Positions 15,815 through 24,597 of a stretch of DNA of 41,119 bases are shown piece after piece (the stretch's first letter is position 1; each line of letters starts with the position of its first letter). The stretch spans positions 167,900-209,018 of the forward strand of contig LQBH01000001.1 in the NCBI GenBank assembly GCA_002030015.1, read 5' to 3'. The notes under the pieces were generated by a model, which was not told the DNA's origin, ran no database searches, and saw nothing but the letters and a program-made list of their open reading frames with translations. This DNA comes from a delta proteobacterium MLS_D. Lineage in GTDB: Bacteria > Desulfobacterota > Syntrophia > Syntrophales > UBA2210. The position numbers and the translations under genes are program-made.

Positions 15815-16552
15815 CTATCGTTCGCGAAACCTGCCGGACCACAAGGCGTTATGCCGGCGCTGAGCCTTCACCAGTGTTTCCACCTCGACGGGGGTTAAAA
15901 TGCCCCCGTTTATGAAATACTTGCAGAAGAAACCGGTCTGGAGACGTTGCTTGCCGAGCAGGGCCGCGAGATCGCTTTTTGTCAGGAATCCCTCCCTCAG
16001 GGCGTACTCGCCGAATTTTTCCCCAGCGGCCCTGTGTTTGAGGATGTAGCTGATCTCGTCGTCGTTCAGAAGATTCCAGGAACGGGCGATTCGCCCGATA
16101 AGAGGCCTGTTGCGTCGCTGCAGGACGATGGCGTTTATGAGGTTGCGCCATGATATGAGACCTGAATAGTAGAGAAACTGGCCGATGGGCAGTGGACGGC
16201 GGGGCAGGGCGCCGGTGTAATAACGATCACGGAACTCCGGCTCGGGACCGGGTTTTCGCTCGGGCGTCGCAATGCCGTTCGATGTAAAAAGCCGGTGCTT
16301 ATCGCTGACGGCCGACGACAGCAGCTCGTACGCCTCGTTAATTTTTTTAAAATTATCCGTAAGATCGCGCTCGTCGAGGCCGAGTATTCTCGCCCGGTCG
16401 GGATGGGTTTCAAAGACGCGTTCCCGATAGGCCGTCCTGACGCCGGACGGTTCCAGATACTTCAGAAAATCGATGGAAACATGAATGTCCGGTCCGAAGA
16501 GCCGCGTGCAGGCGCTGAACAGTTCCGGTACTGAAGGAGTGGAAAGGGACAC
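15815..16552 (-). CDS. J-domain (DnaJ-like) protein
   Basis: A 245-residue protein with an N-terminal J domain: helix II basic region YRERVFETHPDRAR with the HPD tripeptide at 50-52, and a later INEAYELL helix. It probably recruits and stimulates an Hsp70 ATPase. The C-terminal part (about 115-240) is predicted helical with repeated LxxGxI/LTxxD patterns (IGQFLYYSGLISWRNLI, FGEYALREGFLTKSDLA). These resemble short repeats seen in Geobacter-like J proteins and type IV pilus/secretion N-domains; this resemblance is weak. Start is GTG at 16552 with AAGGA 8 nt upstream. It lacks zinc-finger and Gly/Phe regions, so it is not DnaJ itself. Confidence 0.78.
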   Translation of the reverse strand: MSLSTPSVPELFSACTRLFGPDIHVSIDFLKYLEPSGVRTAYRERVFETHPDRARILGLDERDLTDNFKKINEAYELLSSAVSDKHRLFTSNGIATPERKPGPEPEFRDRYYTGALPRRPLPIGQFLYYSGLISWRNLINAIVLQRRNRPLIGRIARSWNLLNDDEISYILKHRAAGEKFGEYALREGFLTKSDLAALLGKQRLQTGFFCKYFINGGILTPVEVETLVKAQRRHNALWSGRFRER

Positions 16553-16707
16553 TGTCTTTATCCTTGTTGGAACGGTGCGGGAATCGTGCCGTCGGGCCCG
16601 GTTCCGGCCCTGCTGCCGGGAAGTATACGAAAGAGCGGTCCCCTGGTCAAGGTGAAATGGTTTTTCCTGTTATCATTTTGGACGTGACCCGGAATTTGCC
16701 ACACTTT

Positions 16708-17489
16708 GTCATTCCGGACCTGATCCGGAATCCAGCAGGTATCGTAAAAGGGACTGGATATATCTCGGGGCACTATAGTCGGTACCCGTCCGGCACGACG
16801 AGGGGATTGAACTAATGGAAAGCGCTGGATACCGGCCTTCGCCGGTATGACGGGAAAAATGTTTTATGGCGATACTTTGTCATTCCGGACCTGATCCGGA
16901 ATCCAGCGGGTATCGTAAAAGGGACTGGATATATCTCGGGGCACTATAGTCGGTACTCGTCCGGCACGACGGGGGAATCGAACTAATGGAAAGCGCTGGA
17001 TACCGGCCTTCGCCGGTATGACGGGGAAAGTGTTTTGTGGCGGTTTTATTTCATTTTGTCATTCAGGACGTGACCCGGAATAGGGTGTTCTTCGTCCTTC
17101 CGGATGTGACCCGGAATTTGCCACACTTTGTTATTCCGGAGGTGATCCGGAATCCAGCGGGTATCGTCAAGGGACTGTATATACCCCGGGGCGCTATAGT
17201 CGGTACCCGTCCGGCATGATGGGGGAATCGAACTAATGGAAAGCGCTGGATACCGGCCTTCGCCGGTATGACGGGAAAAATGTTTTATGGCGATTTTATT
17301 TCACTTTGTCATGTAGGACGTGACCCGGAATAGGCCACACCTCGTCATTCCGGACCTGATCCGGAATCCAGCGGGTATCGTCAAGGGACTGTATATACCC
17401 CGGGGCGCTATAGTCGGTACCCGTCCGGCATGACGGAGGAATCGAACTAATGGAAAGCGCTGGATACCGGCCTTCGCCGGTATGACGGG
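16708..17489. repeat. Four copies of a 146-bp composite palindromic repeat
   Basis: Copies lie at 16708-16854, 16879-17024, 17130-17274 and 17344-17489. Each starts with the palindrome ATTCCGGACCTGATCCGGAAT and ends with ATACCGGCCTTCGCCGGTAT. A conserved middle of about 100 bp separates them (TATCGTMAAGGGACTG..., GGGGCRCTATAGTCGGTAC, GAACTAATGGAAAGCGCTGG). Gaps between copies are 24-105 bp and contain additional half-palindromes (GACGTGACCCGGAAT). The copies are nearly identical to each other. They fill the 1-kb gap between the J-domain and ppsR genes; no protein gene is present. Confidence 0.9.
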
Positions 17490-17553
17490 AATTGGCGGAT
17501 GCCGCCCGGGAGGCCGTATCCTATTTTGATTTCGGGGCCCGTGCCACGGTTGT

Positions 17554-18369
17554 TCAGATTTTGCGTTTCAGGTTTGCTTTCTGCATCACCGATGCCGCTA
17601 TTTCCTCGACCGACATGTGTGTGATGTTGAGATAGGGGATTTTTTTTCTTCGAAAAAGATCTTCGGCCGCCCGGAGTTCCTTGCGCACCTGTTTCATGCT
17701 CGCGTAAACACTGTTGGCGCGGCGTTCCTGCCTGATCTGGTACAAACGCTCAGCCCCCACGGTCAGCCCGAAAAGTTTTTCCTTTTCGGACTCGAGTATC
17801 TTCGGTAACTCCCCCCGTTCGAAATCTTCGTCGGTAAGCGGATAATTGGCCGCCTGGACGCCGAACTGCAAGGCCAGGTACAGGCAGGTGGGGGTTTTCC
17901 CAGTACGTGAGACGCCTGTTATGATGATGTCGGCCTTCGAGTAGTCGCTGAAGGCCGAACCGTCGTCGTGCTGCATGGTATAGTGGACGGCGTCGATGCG
18001 TTCCGAGTAATCGCCGGGATCACCCATGCCGTGGGACCGTCCGGTAACCGGCGAGGATGTTACTCCCATGACTTCTTCCATGGGCCCGGTAAAGGTCTCG
18101 AAAAAGTCGAAGACGGAACCCCGGCACATTACGAGGCGTTTGCGCAGGGCCGAGCTCGTGAGTGTTGAAAACACCAGCGGCACCAGTCCCTCCCTGTCGG
18201 CGGTCCGGTTGATGCGCTGGACGGCCCGGTCGATTTTTTCGGGCGTGTTGACGAAGGGAAGGCTGATTGTTTGAAAGGTGACATGCTGAAACTGTGTCAG
18301 CAGGGTGTGTCCCAGCGTTTCAGCCGTGATACCCGTGCCGTCGGAAATACAGAAAACCGTTCGTACCAT
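17554..18369 (-). CDS. ppsR: PEP synthase/PPDK regulatory protein (DUF299)
   Basis: A bifunctional ADP-dependent kinase/Pi-dependent pyrophosphorylase that switches phosphoenolpyruvate synthase or pyruvate phosphate dikinase off and on by phosphorylating a threonine. The 271 residues start FCISDGTGITAETLG, the N-terminal signature of the family. A P-loop GVSRTGKT is at 152-159, followed by the YPLTDEDF-like segment, and the length is typical. The ATG follows the upstream TAA stop directly, so it is translationally linked to the DUF4139 gene. No ppsA or ppdK gene lies in this window. Its presence fits the pyruvate/PEP traffic implied by the por operon. Confidence 0.92.
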   Translation of the reverse strand: MVRTVFCISDGTGITAETLGHTLLTQFQHVTFQTISLPFVNTPEKIDRAVQRINRTADREGLVPLVFSTLTSSALRKRLVMCRGSVFDFFETFTGPMEEVMGVTSSPVTGRSHGMGDPGDYSERIDAVHYTMQHDDGSAFSDYSKADIIITGVSRTGKTPTCLYLALQFGVQAANYPLTDEDFERGELPKILESEKEKLFGLTVGAERLYQIRQERRANSVYASMKQVRKELRAAEDLFRRKKIPYLNITHMSVEEIAASVMQKANLKRKI

Positions 18370-19971
18370 TTATGCCCCCGTTTTTACCGTGTAGCGCAGA
18401 ACAATTGTTTCACCCGGTTTAACGGACAGGTCGAAACGCGCTGTAAAGGCGTTGACGACCGTGAACGGGTGACTGCTTTCCGTGATTTCCCAGTCGCCGG
18501 AAAGTTGTTCCAGGCATTCGACGACAAGGGAATCGTTTTTCCGGTTCGTCACGGTTATTTCCCAGCCCGACTCGGAAACACGTGATGTAATACGTTTGAA
18601 TTCGGTCTGTTTACGCTTCGCCCTAATGTCGAAGGCGCTCCCGGCCTTGATGAAAACATCGGTGTCTTTCGGGGTGTGATCGATGCGGTCTTCTCCTATG
18701 AACCATCGCTGGCCCTCTTCATCGACCTGGTACAGGCGGACCTGTCCAGCGGGGAGCGGCATATCGAGATTGCCGGCTTCGTCGGTGCGGAACGAAAGTG
18801 AAACTTCGACGGGAACTTTCACCTCTTCTTCGGTCAGCTGGTGTGTGTGCCTGCCCGGTCCGGAGACGACACGATAGATTCTTTGCGGGTGAATGGTCCG
18901 GGGTGAAAACAGTTCGATCTGGCGTGACTGGTTGTTTTCGATTGTCACCGGCCGGGTCAGCTCGTAACGATAATATTCAAAGAGCGCCGCTTGTTCAAAC
19001 TGCTCCGGGGCCGGCGCGCTCCGGGCTACCATCATTTGGTCGCCGAATGCCGCTTTCGCCGCGTTTTGACGGCGGTTGACGTCGCCCGCGACAAGCGAAA
19101 CCACGGCGTTTCTGTAGTCGACACCGCTCCGGTTATCGATCGAAACCCAGGCGGACAGTTCCCCCGTTGGGTTTTTATCACTGATCGTAAGCAGATAGTT
19201 CGCCCGCCACTCCACGTTGCCGGTGAGGTACGAGAAGGCGATGTGCCGTTTCCCGGCTTTCTTGTTTTCAAAAAGCCAGGAAAGCGTCGGCTCGGCCGTG
19301 AGATCTTCCGGAACGTCGGGAAGAATCGTGATGCCGGGATGGCCGATGTAAATCTCGTCGCCGATTCGGTAAATCGGGACGTCGCGGTTGCTGAGAAGAG
19401 TAGCCTCCACCACGTCCTTACGGTCCTGCTGCCTGTTGTAGTCCATGAGCTTGACGGTTTTCCCCCGGTACCGCTCCAGGAGGGCCGCCCTGGTGATCAG
19501 GTCGTAGGAAAAGACCTGATCCAGGACACGGAATCCGTCGGGATCATCGAGACAGGAGATGTGAATACTGTCGGGAGTGATCCGGGCGGCCACGTCCGTC
19601 AGAAGCAACTCGCCGCCGCCGGCCGGAAGATCAACGAGCCGGGTGTCGGTGACGAGCGCCCATTGTCCGGAATAAATCGCGAGCCCCAGGGCCGTCCGGT
19701 CATCGGCCGTGCTCGTCGGCGCCGTTTCCTCCGCGTAAACAGAAAAGCAGGTAAAGAGAAGACATGTCGCGATGATGAGGAACCGTTGAATGATACCCTT
19801 TCCTGTGACTTCGGGCGTGACCCGTTGTAATCCCTGATAGTGGGGTGATCCGGAAAGTACTTGATAACACTGGATACCGGCCCGCGTGCCCGTCAGGGTA
19901 TGCGCCGGCATGACGACATTGCCTGTTTTGCGGGGTTCTGCAAAGGTCTCGATAAGTGAATGAATTTTCAT
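18370..19971 (-). CDS. DUF4139 domain-containing exported protein
   Basis: A protein of about 530 residues with a mid-N-terminal signal-like hydrophobic segment (FLIIATCLLFTCFSVYAEE) and a large beta-rich region typical of DUF4139 proteins. Landmarks include LVDLPAGGGELLLTDVA, YLTGNVEWRANYLLTI and VSIDNRSGVDY. The C-terminal half ends with a VKPGETIVLRYTVKTG strand. Function is unknown; outer-envelope localisation is inferred from the signal. The start is doubtful: ATG at 19971 (weak GGGGGA upstream) puts about 60 residues before the signal sequence, many encoded by a palindromic repeat at 19870-19914. No ATG, GTG or TTG lies just in front of the signal peptide. Directly followed by ppsR. Confidence 0.78.
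   Translation of the reverse strand: MKIHSLIETFAEPRKTGNVVMPAHTLTGTRAGIQCYQVLSGSPHYQGLQRVTPEVTGKGIIQRFLIIATCLLFTCFSVYAEETAPTSTADDRTALGLAIYSGQWALVTDTRLVDLPAGGGELLLTDVAARITPDSIHISCLDDPDGFRVLDQVFSYDLITRAALLERYRGKTVKLMDYNRQQDRKDVVEATLLSNRDVPIYRIGDEIYIGHPGITILPDVPEDLTAEPTLSWLFENKKAGKRHIAFSYLTGNVEWRANYLLTISDKNPTGELSAWVSIDNRSGVDYRNAVVSLVAGDVNRRQNAAKAAFGDQMMVARSAPAPEQFEQAALFEYYRYELTRPVTIENNQSRQIELFSPRTIHPQRIYRVVSGPGRHTHQLTEEEVKVPVEVSLSFRTDEAGNLDMPLPAGQVRLYQVDEEGQRWFIGEDRIDHTPKDTDVFIKAGSAFDIRAKRKQTEFKRITSRVSESGWEITVTNRKNDSLVVECLEQLSGDWEITESSHPFTVVNAFTARFDLSVKPGETIVLRYTVKTGA
19870..19914. repeat. Palindromic repeat inside the 5' end of the DUF4139 frame
   Basis: CTGGATACCGGCCCGCGTGC...GCGCCGGCATGAC has the same ends as the second palindrome of the 146-bp repeats (CTGGATACCGG and CCGGTATGAC, here CCGGCATGAC). 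It overlaps codons between two possible starts of the minus-strand gene and keeps them open. Confidence 0.7.
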
Positions 19972-20273
19972 GGCGGCAGTTCCCCCGTGATGATGTATTT
20001 CAGTTCCCGGGTAGTATCGTACCCGAGCGGAATACATTCATCAAGCGCAAAGATTGCGGGGACGGGACACGCCGCGGGCGGGTTTTAAAAATAATAATAG
20101 TAATAATTGATAGCATCATAAAAAGTCGAAAATCGCCCCTCTCCCCTCATTCTTCACACCAGGGGAACATGATTTTTTACGGGATTATCGGTAGTTGAGA
20201 ATTTAAATGGATTTTGGTATTTTCCACCCATTAGTGACTTACTCCTCAACTCCTGCTTAAAAAAACAAGAAAA
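19972..20273. other. AT-rich intergenic stretch
   Basis: About 300 bp between the DUF4139 gene and the broken gene at 20274. The stretch around 20085-20230 is much richer in A and T than the sequence to the left (runs such as AATAATAATAGTAATAATTG). It marks the left edge of a compositionally different block. I see no gene, no clear inverted terminal repeat and no terminator. Confidence 0.5.
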
Positions 20274-21928
20274 TCATGCGGCCATTTTCATAAGTTCTTG
20301 AGTTGACGCGATTAAAAATGCACTCAAGACATTGGCCAGTGTTATCCCTTTGGTCGTTACTTGATATTTATTTTGCCCCGGCAGCTTTTTGATGATGCCG
20401 TGATCGCGCAGCAATCGCAGGTAGCGGCTGGCACGTGCTGATAACTGCTTTTCTGTGCGATCGGAAGCCCAAGGCGTCTTTGTTAGCCCTTCGCGCAACG
20501 ATTTGTTCGTTATCCCGGAGAGTCGAAATTTTGGATCGGCGATCATCTTCAGTAAATCACGATCCTTTCCTGTTGCCCTTCGCGCAACGATTTGTTCGTT
20601 ATCCCGGAGAGTCGAAATTTTGGATCGGCGATCATCTTCAGTAAATCACGATCCTTTCCTGTTGGGTCAAGCGCACGAACACGGCGACCGTCTTGTGTTC
20701 GAGTCCGGGTTATCTTGTCAATAATTTCATGTGCGGGAGTTTGATCACCAAGGGTTGCAATATCCTTCATGAAGCGATCATTGACTTCACTGGACACCTT
20801 AGCCCGAAGGGCAACATCAGCCACGCCCTTTCGCAGAGGAAGCCGTGATTTCTTTTCATCAGGAGATTGACCTTGTTTGTGACGATGCACCCGGAATTTT
20901 TCGGGGCTGTTCATGGTCATTTCAGTTCGGAGCACGTTCTTTTCGTTGTAAACCTTGACGCTGTTGTTACCAACCCAATGCCGTATGCGGACACCATCGT
21001 TGAAACGATTTATCCTCGTGACAACCTCATCCTTGGATCGGAAATCAGGAGAACCATCCGTTTTTATCGGCCGATCCAGATAGCGCAATACCCGTGCACT
21101 TGTCCCGGTCATGTGCGCATGACGAATTAAGGAATCCATGATGGAACTCAAATCTTCCGGAGAATTGAAAATCAGATCGCTTGCCCATTCGCTTTGCCAC
21201 ATTGTCCAATAATACGAAAGATGATCGCCGAGGATGTCCTTCATCATGGGAAACACGGTCGGAAGAAATCCGTTGAGAATATCCGCCCAACGGCTATCCA
21301 ACTGGGCGTTAAGGATTGTCTGGGCTTTTGCGTAATCGTCTATCTGAAAAAATTTGTTCTTGTGGGCGCAAAAACCTATCTTCTCTGATTCAAGCTGGCG
21401 ACGCAACCACTCTCTACCATTGAGATGAACCTGAATGGCGTATGGGAACCATGTCTGCAGTCGAACGTTCATAAACCCGAACTCTTCATGATCAAAATAG
21501 AAATACAGATGCTTGCATCGGGTCTGATAATTTTGCAGTTGAGGATACCCTGTCTTTGCGCAATAGCTCGCACGATACGAAGACCCGCCTTCCTGACACG
21601 ACCACACTCCGATGAGACCCTGTTTGATTCCTTCGTTTTGCTGGCGATCATGAGCCAATTCTTCTTTGCGGATGCGCCATGTGGAAATGGGAATGATTCC
21701 CTGACCACTCTGACTCTTCGCGTATTGATCGGTAAATTCAACGATCTCAGCCGTATTTTTCATCATCCAGGCTTTGTAATCCTTGTTGAGAATGCCTCGT
21801 GTCCTGCAAAAATCCATAGCTCCTTGTGAATACATCAAAGGCAGAAGCATCCCCTTAAACACAATACGATCAAATCCGGAAATATACCCCTTGACTAATT
21901 TCGAGAATCTCTTTATCAATTCGTCCAT
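20274..21928 (-). pseudogene. Gene of unrecognised family, frameshifted by an 89-bp tandem duplication
   Basis: The first 459-residue frame (21928-20549) begins MDELIKRFSKLVKGYISGFD. It ends with LRE-GQQERIVIY after reading into the second copy of an 89-bp tandem repeat. The remaining frame (20546-20274) restarts at MIADPKFRLSGITNKSLREG. It continues into a winged-helix-like end (SARASRYLRLLRDHGIIKKLPGQNKY). Removing one 89-bp copy leaves 1,566 bp, exactly 522 codons, so the ancestral product had 521 residues. I do not firmly recognise the family. The AT-rich setting and lone position suggest a selfish or mobile gene, but terminal inverted repeats are not convincing. The duplication is perfect, so the break is recent. 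Confidence 0.75.
20486..20663. repeat. 89-bp perfect tandem duplication
   Basis: Two identical adjacent units, 20486-20574 and 20575-20663, starting GCCCTTCGCGCAACGATTTG and ending GATCCTTTCCTGTT. Eighty-nine is not divisible by three, so the duplication shifts the minus-strand reading frame that spans it. Confidence 0.95.
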
Positions 21929-22177
21929 GCATCACCTCTTCTGGTTTTTTGGTTTTTGGAAATCTCAATCTATCAGAATGGTGATGCATTTTCATCTTAA
22001 AACATTGGGTTGCGGGCGCAAGCCCGCGTTAGATCATTGTTATTTCGAAATTTCTTGACAAATACAATCTGTGAGGGTAAAGGCCAACAACTAATCCGCA
22101 GAGCCAAATTATACAAGCTAAGCACATGGGTGCTTGGTTTGGTTTGGTGTAACTATTTGATATGGAAAGGAGAAGTT
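21929..22177. other. Intergenic region with two hairpins
   Basis: ATGCATCACC (21927-21936, overlapping the start codon of the minus-strand gene) is perfectly complementary to GGTGATGCAT (21980-21989). Further on, GCGGGC (22012-22017) pairs with GCCCGC (22022-22027) around GCAA, a stable tetraloop hairpin. The region also has to hold the promoter of the downstream Cache/chemoreceptor genes, for which I see no convincing match. No coding region is supported. Confidence 0.55.
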
Positions 22178-22678
22178 ATGAGAAAGAGAAGTTCATTTTT
22201 TGCCATTGCAGTGGGTGCAGCAGCGGTGTTTTGTTTGAGCTTGCCAGCGTTTTCTGCTGAGTTCAAGCACGCCCCCGAGGACAAGGCCAGGGCCGAAAAG
22301 GCCGTCCAGCAAGTCGATAAGGCCATTGAGTTCATTCAAAAAAATGGTCAGGCTGCCGCAGTCAAGGCATTCCACGATCCCAACAGCGGTTTTATCGACG
22401 GCGAGTATTTTATTTTTTATATTAAATTCGATGGCACCTATCTGGCGCATGGCAAGCTCCCCGTAATGGACGGGAAAAACATTCTGAATGTAAAAGATCC
22501 CGACGGGAGATTTCTCATTCAAGATATCGTGGCAATCGTGAAGGGACCTGGCTCCGGATGGTATCGATATAAATGGAACAATCCGGACACGAAGGCAACG
22601 GAGTGGAAAATTTCCTACGCTAAAAGGGTGCCCAACACCGAGACGTTTGTGGGTTGCGGGTATCACAAAAAAATCTGA
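22178..22678 (+). CDS. Secreted single-Cache-domain protein
   Basis: A 166-residue protein with a signal peptide (cleavage after AFSA, about residue 27). The rest is essentially one Cache-type ligand-binding domain: FIDGEYFIFYIKFDGTYLAHGKLP, then NILNVKDPDGRFLIQDIV, then GSGWYRYKWNNPDT and a closing FVGCGYHKK strand. This matches the sCache_2 pattern normally found as the extracellular part of chemoreceptors, but here it stands alone with no transmembrane anchor after the signal. AAAGGAGA lies 7 nt before the ATG at 22178, so the longer frame from 22010 is rejected. A chemoreceptor gene follows, and the product may bind a small organic acid in the periplasm for it. That partnership is inference. 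Confidence 0.85.
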   Translation: MRKRSSFFAIAVGAAAVFCLSLPAFSAEFKHAPEDKARAEKAVQQVDKAIEFIQKNGQAAAVKAFHDPNSGFIDGEYFIFYIKFDGTYLAHGKLPVMDGKNILNVKDPDGRFLIQDIVAIVKGPGSGWYRYKWNNPDTKATEWKISYAKRVPNTETFVGCGYHKKI

Positions 22679-22697
22679 TTTTAGAAGTTTTTTGCAA

Positions 22698-22731
22698 CCT
22701 CTTTGTCGTATGATCGATTACGACAAAGAGG
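22698..22731 (+). terminator. Perfect 13-bp hairpin after the Cache gene
   Basis: CCTCTTTGTCGTA (22698-22710) pairs fully with TACGACAAAGAGG (22719-22731) over an 8-nt loop, 20 bp after the stop. There is no T tract, so it may be an mRNA-stabilising or partially terminating hairpin rather than a full terminator. Confidence 0.6.
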
Positions 22732-22749
22732 CGCATTATTTAAGGTTCA

Positions 22750-22790
22750 AGCTGCTTTTCAGGATGGTTGTCTCCTCTTGAAAAGCAGCT
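22750..22790 (+). terminator. Second perfect hairpin upstream of the chemoreceptor
   Basis: AGCTGCTTTTCA (22750-22761) pairs fully with TGAAAAGCAGCT (22779-22790) over a 17-nt loop, followed by a short T-rich stretch (GGGTTTCTTTT). Together with the preceding hairpin it could uncouple expression of the Cache gene and the chemoreceptor gene. Confidence 0.5.
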
Positions 22791-22831
22791 GACGGGTTTC
22801 TTTTATCCCATATACAAAAAAGGGGGGTATT

Positions 22832-24364
22832 ATGAATATACTCAACCGATTAAGTTTGATGAAGAAACTTCTGGTTGGTCCGGGTGCGGTGGTTATTTTA
22901 GTGCTGGTTATGGCCGCATTGTCCTTTCAGGGGATGGTATCCCAGAAAAACGCCCTTTCAAGAATTTATCAGGTCAATTTCAAAGACTATCAAGCACTTG
23001 CCCAGATACACCAAGAGATGGAAGCTGTGCAGGGCAATATCAACAAAATGATAAACTGGATAACAGTCAATACGGAAAAAACCAAAATTGGCGGGTTGGT
23101 TAAGACACAACAGCAGGTCATGGCAGCCAATATCGAAAAAATCGACAAGATGATAAAGAAATCCGCCGCGGCAGAAGAAACAAAGAAACTGCGCAATCTG
23201 GCAATTCTCCTTAAAGACTATCAAAAAGTAGCCAAAGACGTTATGGATATTTCTGAGGTTGATCCCAACTCCGCTGCAATGATGGCGTCGAGCGATCTCG
23301 AGAACCGATATAATGTTCTGGAGCAGAATCTGAAGGCTGTTTTAGTTGCACAGGATGCAATGGGACAGAATAATTACAAGCAATCGGAGCAATCTTTCAG
23401 CCGTACCATTTTAATTTTTTCGCTTGTTCTGGTGGGGGTGATTCTTTTAGCCGTAGGGCTTAATTTTTATCTGGCCCGTTTGATTTCCGCTCCTGTCAGG
23501 CAAGCCAATTATGCTGTTCAGCAGATTGCTCAAGGGGATCTTACTCGGGAAATAACTGTTGACAGTAGAGATGAGGTTGGCGAGCTGGTTGGAGCTATTA
23601 ATGAGATGCGTTTGAAATTTGGAGAGGCAGTGGGAGAGTCGGTGAATCTGTCTCAGACCCTCGCTGATGGCGCATCCCAACAGGCCGCCTCTATCGAGGA
23701 GACCTCTTCCTCCATGGAGGAGATGTCTTCCATGATCAAGCAGAATGCGGAGAATGCCGGACATGCTGATAATTTGTTTACGGTGACGGACAGCCTGATC
23801 GAAAAAACCCGAGTTTCAATGGCAGATTTGACAGCCTCTATGAAAGAAATTTCCCACGCCAGTGAAGAGACTCAGAAAATAGTCAAAACGATAGATGAAA
23901 TAGCCTTTCAGACCAATCTGTTAGCCCTGAATGCGGCGGTGGAGGCGGCCAGGGCCGGAGAGGCCGGGGCTGGTTTCGCCGTGGTTGCCGACGAGGTGAG
24001 AAATCTTGCATTACGTTCTGCGGAATCAGCCAAAAGTACAGCGAATCTTATAGAGGATACGGTTAAAAGGATTAAGGGCGGCGTGTCTCTGGTTACAACA
24101 ACTAACAATAATTTCAATGAAGTTGCGTCCAATTCCCACAAAGCCAAGGAACTGGTGCAGGAAATAGCCGCAGCCTCAAAAGAGCAGGCCCAAGGCATTG
24201 AACAGATTAATATGGCTATCACGGAAATGAACAGTGTCACGCAAAAAAACGCCTCCGGGGCTGAAAAGCTGGCAGCCAAGATGTCCTCTTTCAAAACGGA
24301 TCCTGCAACTCTCAGCCAAAAGCCAGGCCGCCGTCATTCCCAGAAGCTGCTAACCTCCCCATAG
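22832..24364 (+). CDS. Methyl-accepting chemotaxis protein
   Basis: A 510-residue membrane chemoreceptor. TM1 is about 12-34. The periplasmic part is a helical bundle (about 35-190, 4HB-like with heptad-rich [15 protein letters not shown]). TM2 is about 192-214, then HAMP (about 215-265) and a long signalling coiled coil. The invariant hairpin tip [21 protein letters not shown] and [20 protein letters not shown] follow. No CheR/CheB-docking pentapeptide is at the C-terminus (it ends KLLTSP). A purine-rich AAAAAGGGGGG precedes the ATG. Its own sensor domain is helical, while the gene before it encodes a free Cache domain, so sensing may be indirect. Base composition is more AT-rich than the housekeeping genes. 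Confidence 0.94.
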   Translation: MNILNRLSLMKKLLVGPGAVVILVLVMAALSFQGMVSQKNALSRIYQVNFKDYQALAQIHQEMEAVQGNINKMINWITVNTEKTKIGGLVKTQQQVMAANIEKIDKMIKKSAAAEETKKLRNLAILLKDYQKVAKDVMDISEVDPNSAAMMASSDLENRYNVLEQNLKAVLVAQDAMGQNNYKQSEQSFSRTILIFSLVLVGVILLAVGLNFYLARLISAPVRQANYAVQQIAQGDLTREITVDSRDEVGELVGAINEMRLKFGEAVGESVNLSQTLADGASQQAASIEETSSSMEEMSSMIKQNAENAGHADNLFTVTDSLIEKTRVSMADLTASMKEISHASEETQKIVKTIDEIAFQTNLLALNAAVEAARAGEAGAGFAVVADEVRNLALRSAESAKSTANLIEDTVKRIKGGVSLVTTTNNNFNEVASNSHKAKELVQEIAAASKEQAQGIEQINMAITEMNSVTQKNASGAEKLAAKMSSFKTDPATLSQKPGRRHSQKLLTSP

Positions 24365-24597
24365 CAATTTTCTGGAAACATGCTGAAATAACACCATTTT
24401 CATGACTATTAGCGACATCACCCTGTGATCGCCAACACAAAAGGTTTTGCAAAACCCACAGGCTGACCTTTTCGGCTCTGCGAGCAGAAAAGGGGACAGA
24501 TTTATTTTCGCTACCCCAACATTTAGAAAAAAATATCTGACGCGACTGTGGGGTGGAACATGCCATTGTCAGGAAAGGTATGATGTCCCCGGTTTTT
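24365..24597. other. Non-coding stretch rich in short palindromes
   Basis: It contains the perfect 14-bp palindrome GGTTTTGCAAAACC (24443-24456). Next comes CCTTTTC...GAAAAGG around CTCTGCGAG (about 24467-24493), then GGGGACAGATTTATTTT. Near the right end is a matching ATGTCCCCGG. The GGGGACAGATTT motif recalls ends of repeats mobilised by IS200-like REP transposases, but no transposase is present. No protein gene is supported. Confidence 0.45.

Noticed and set aside
20274-21989. A classified insertion sequence with terminal inverted repeats
   Set aside because: Faintly similar TTGAGA-ATTT strings occur on both sides, but they are too short and imperfect, and no target-site duplication could be identified. 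The gene is therefore reported only as a pseudogene of unknown family.
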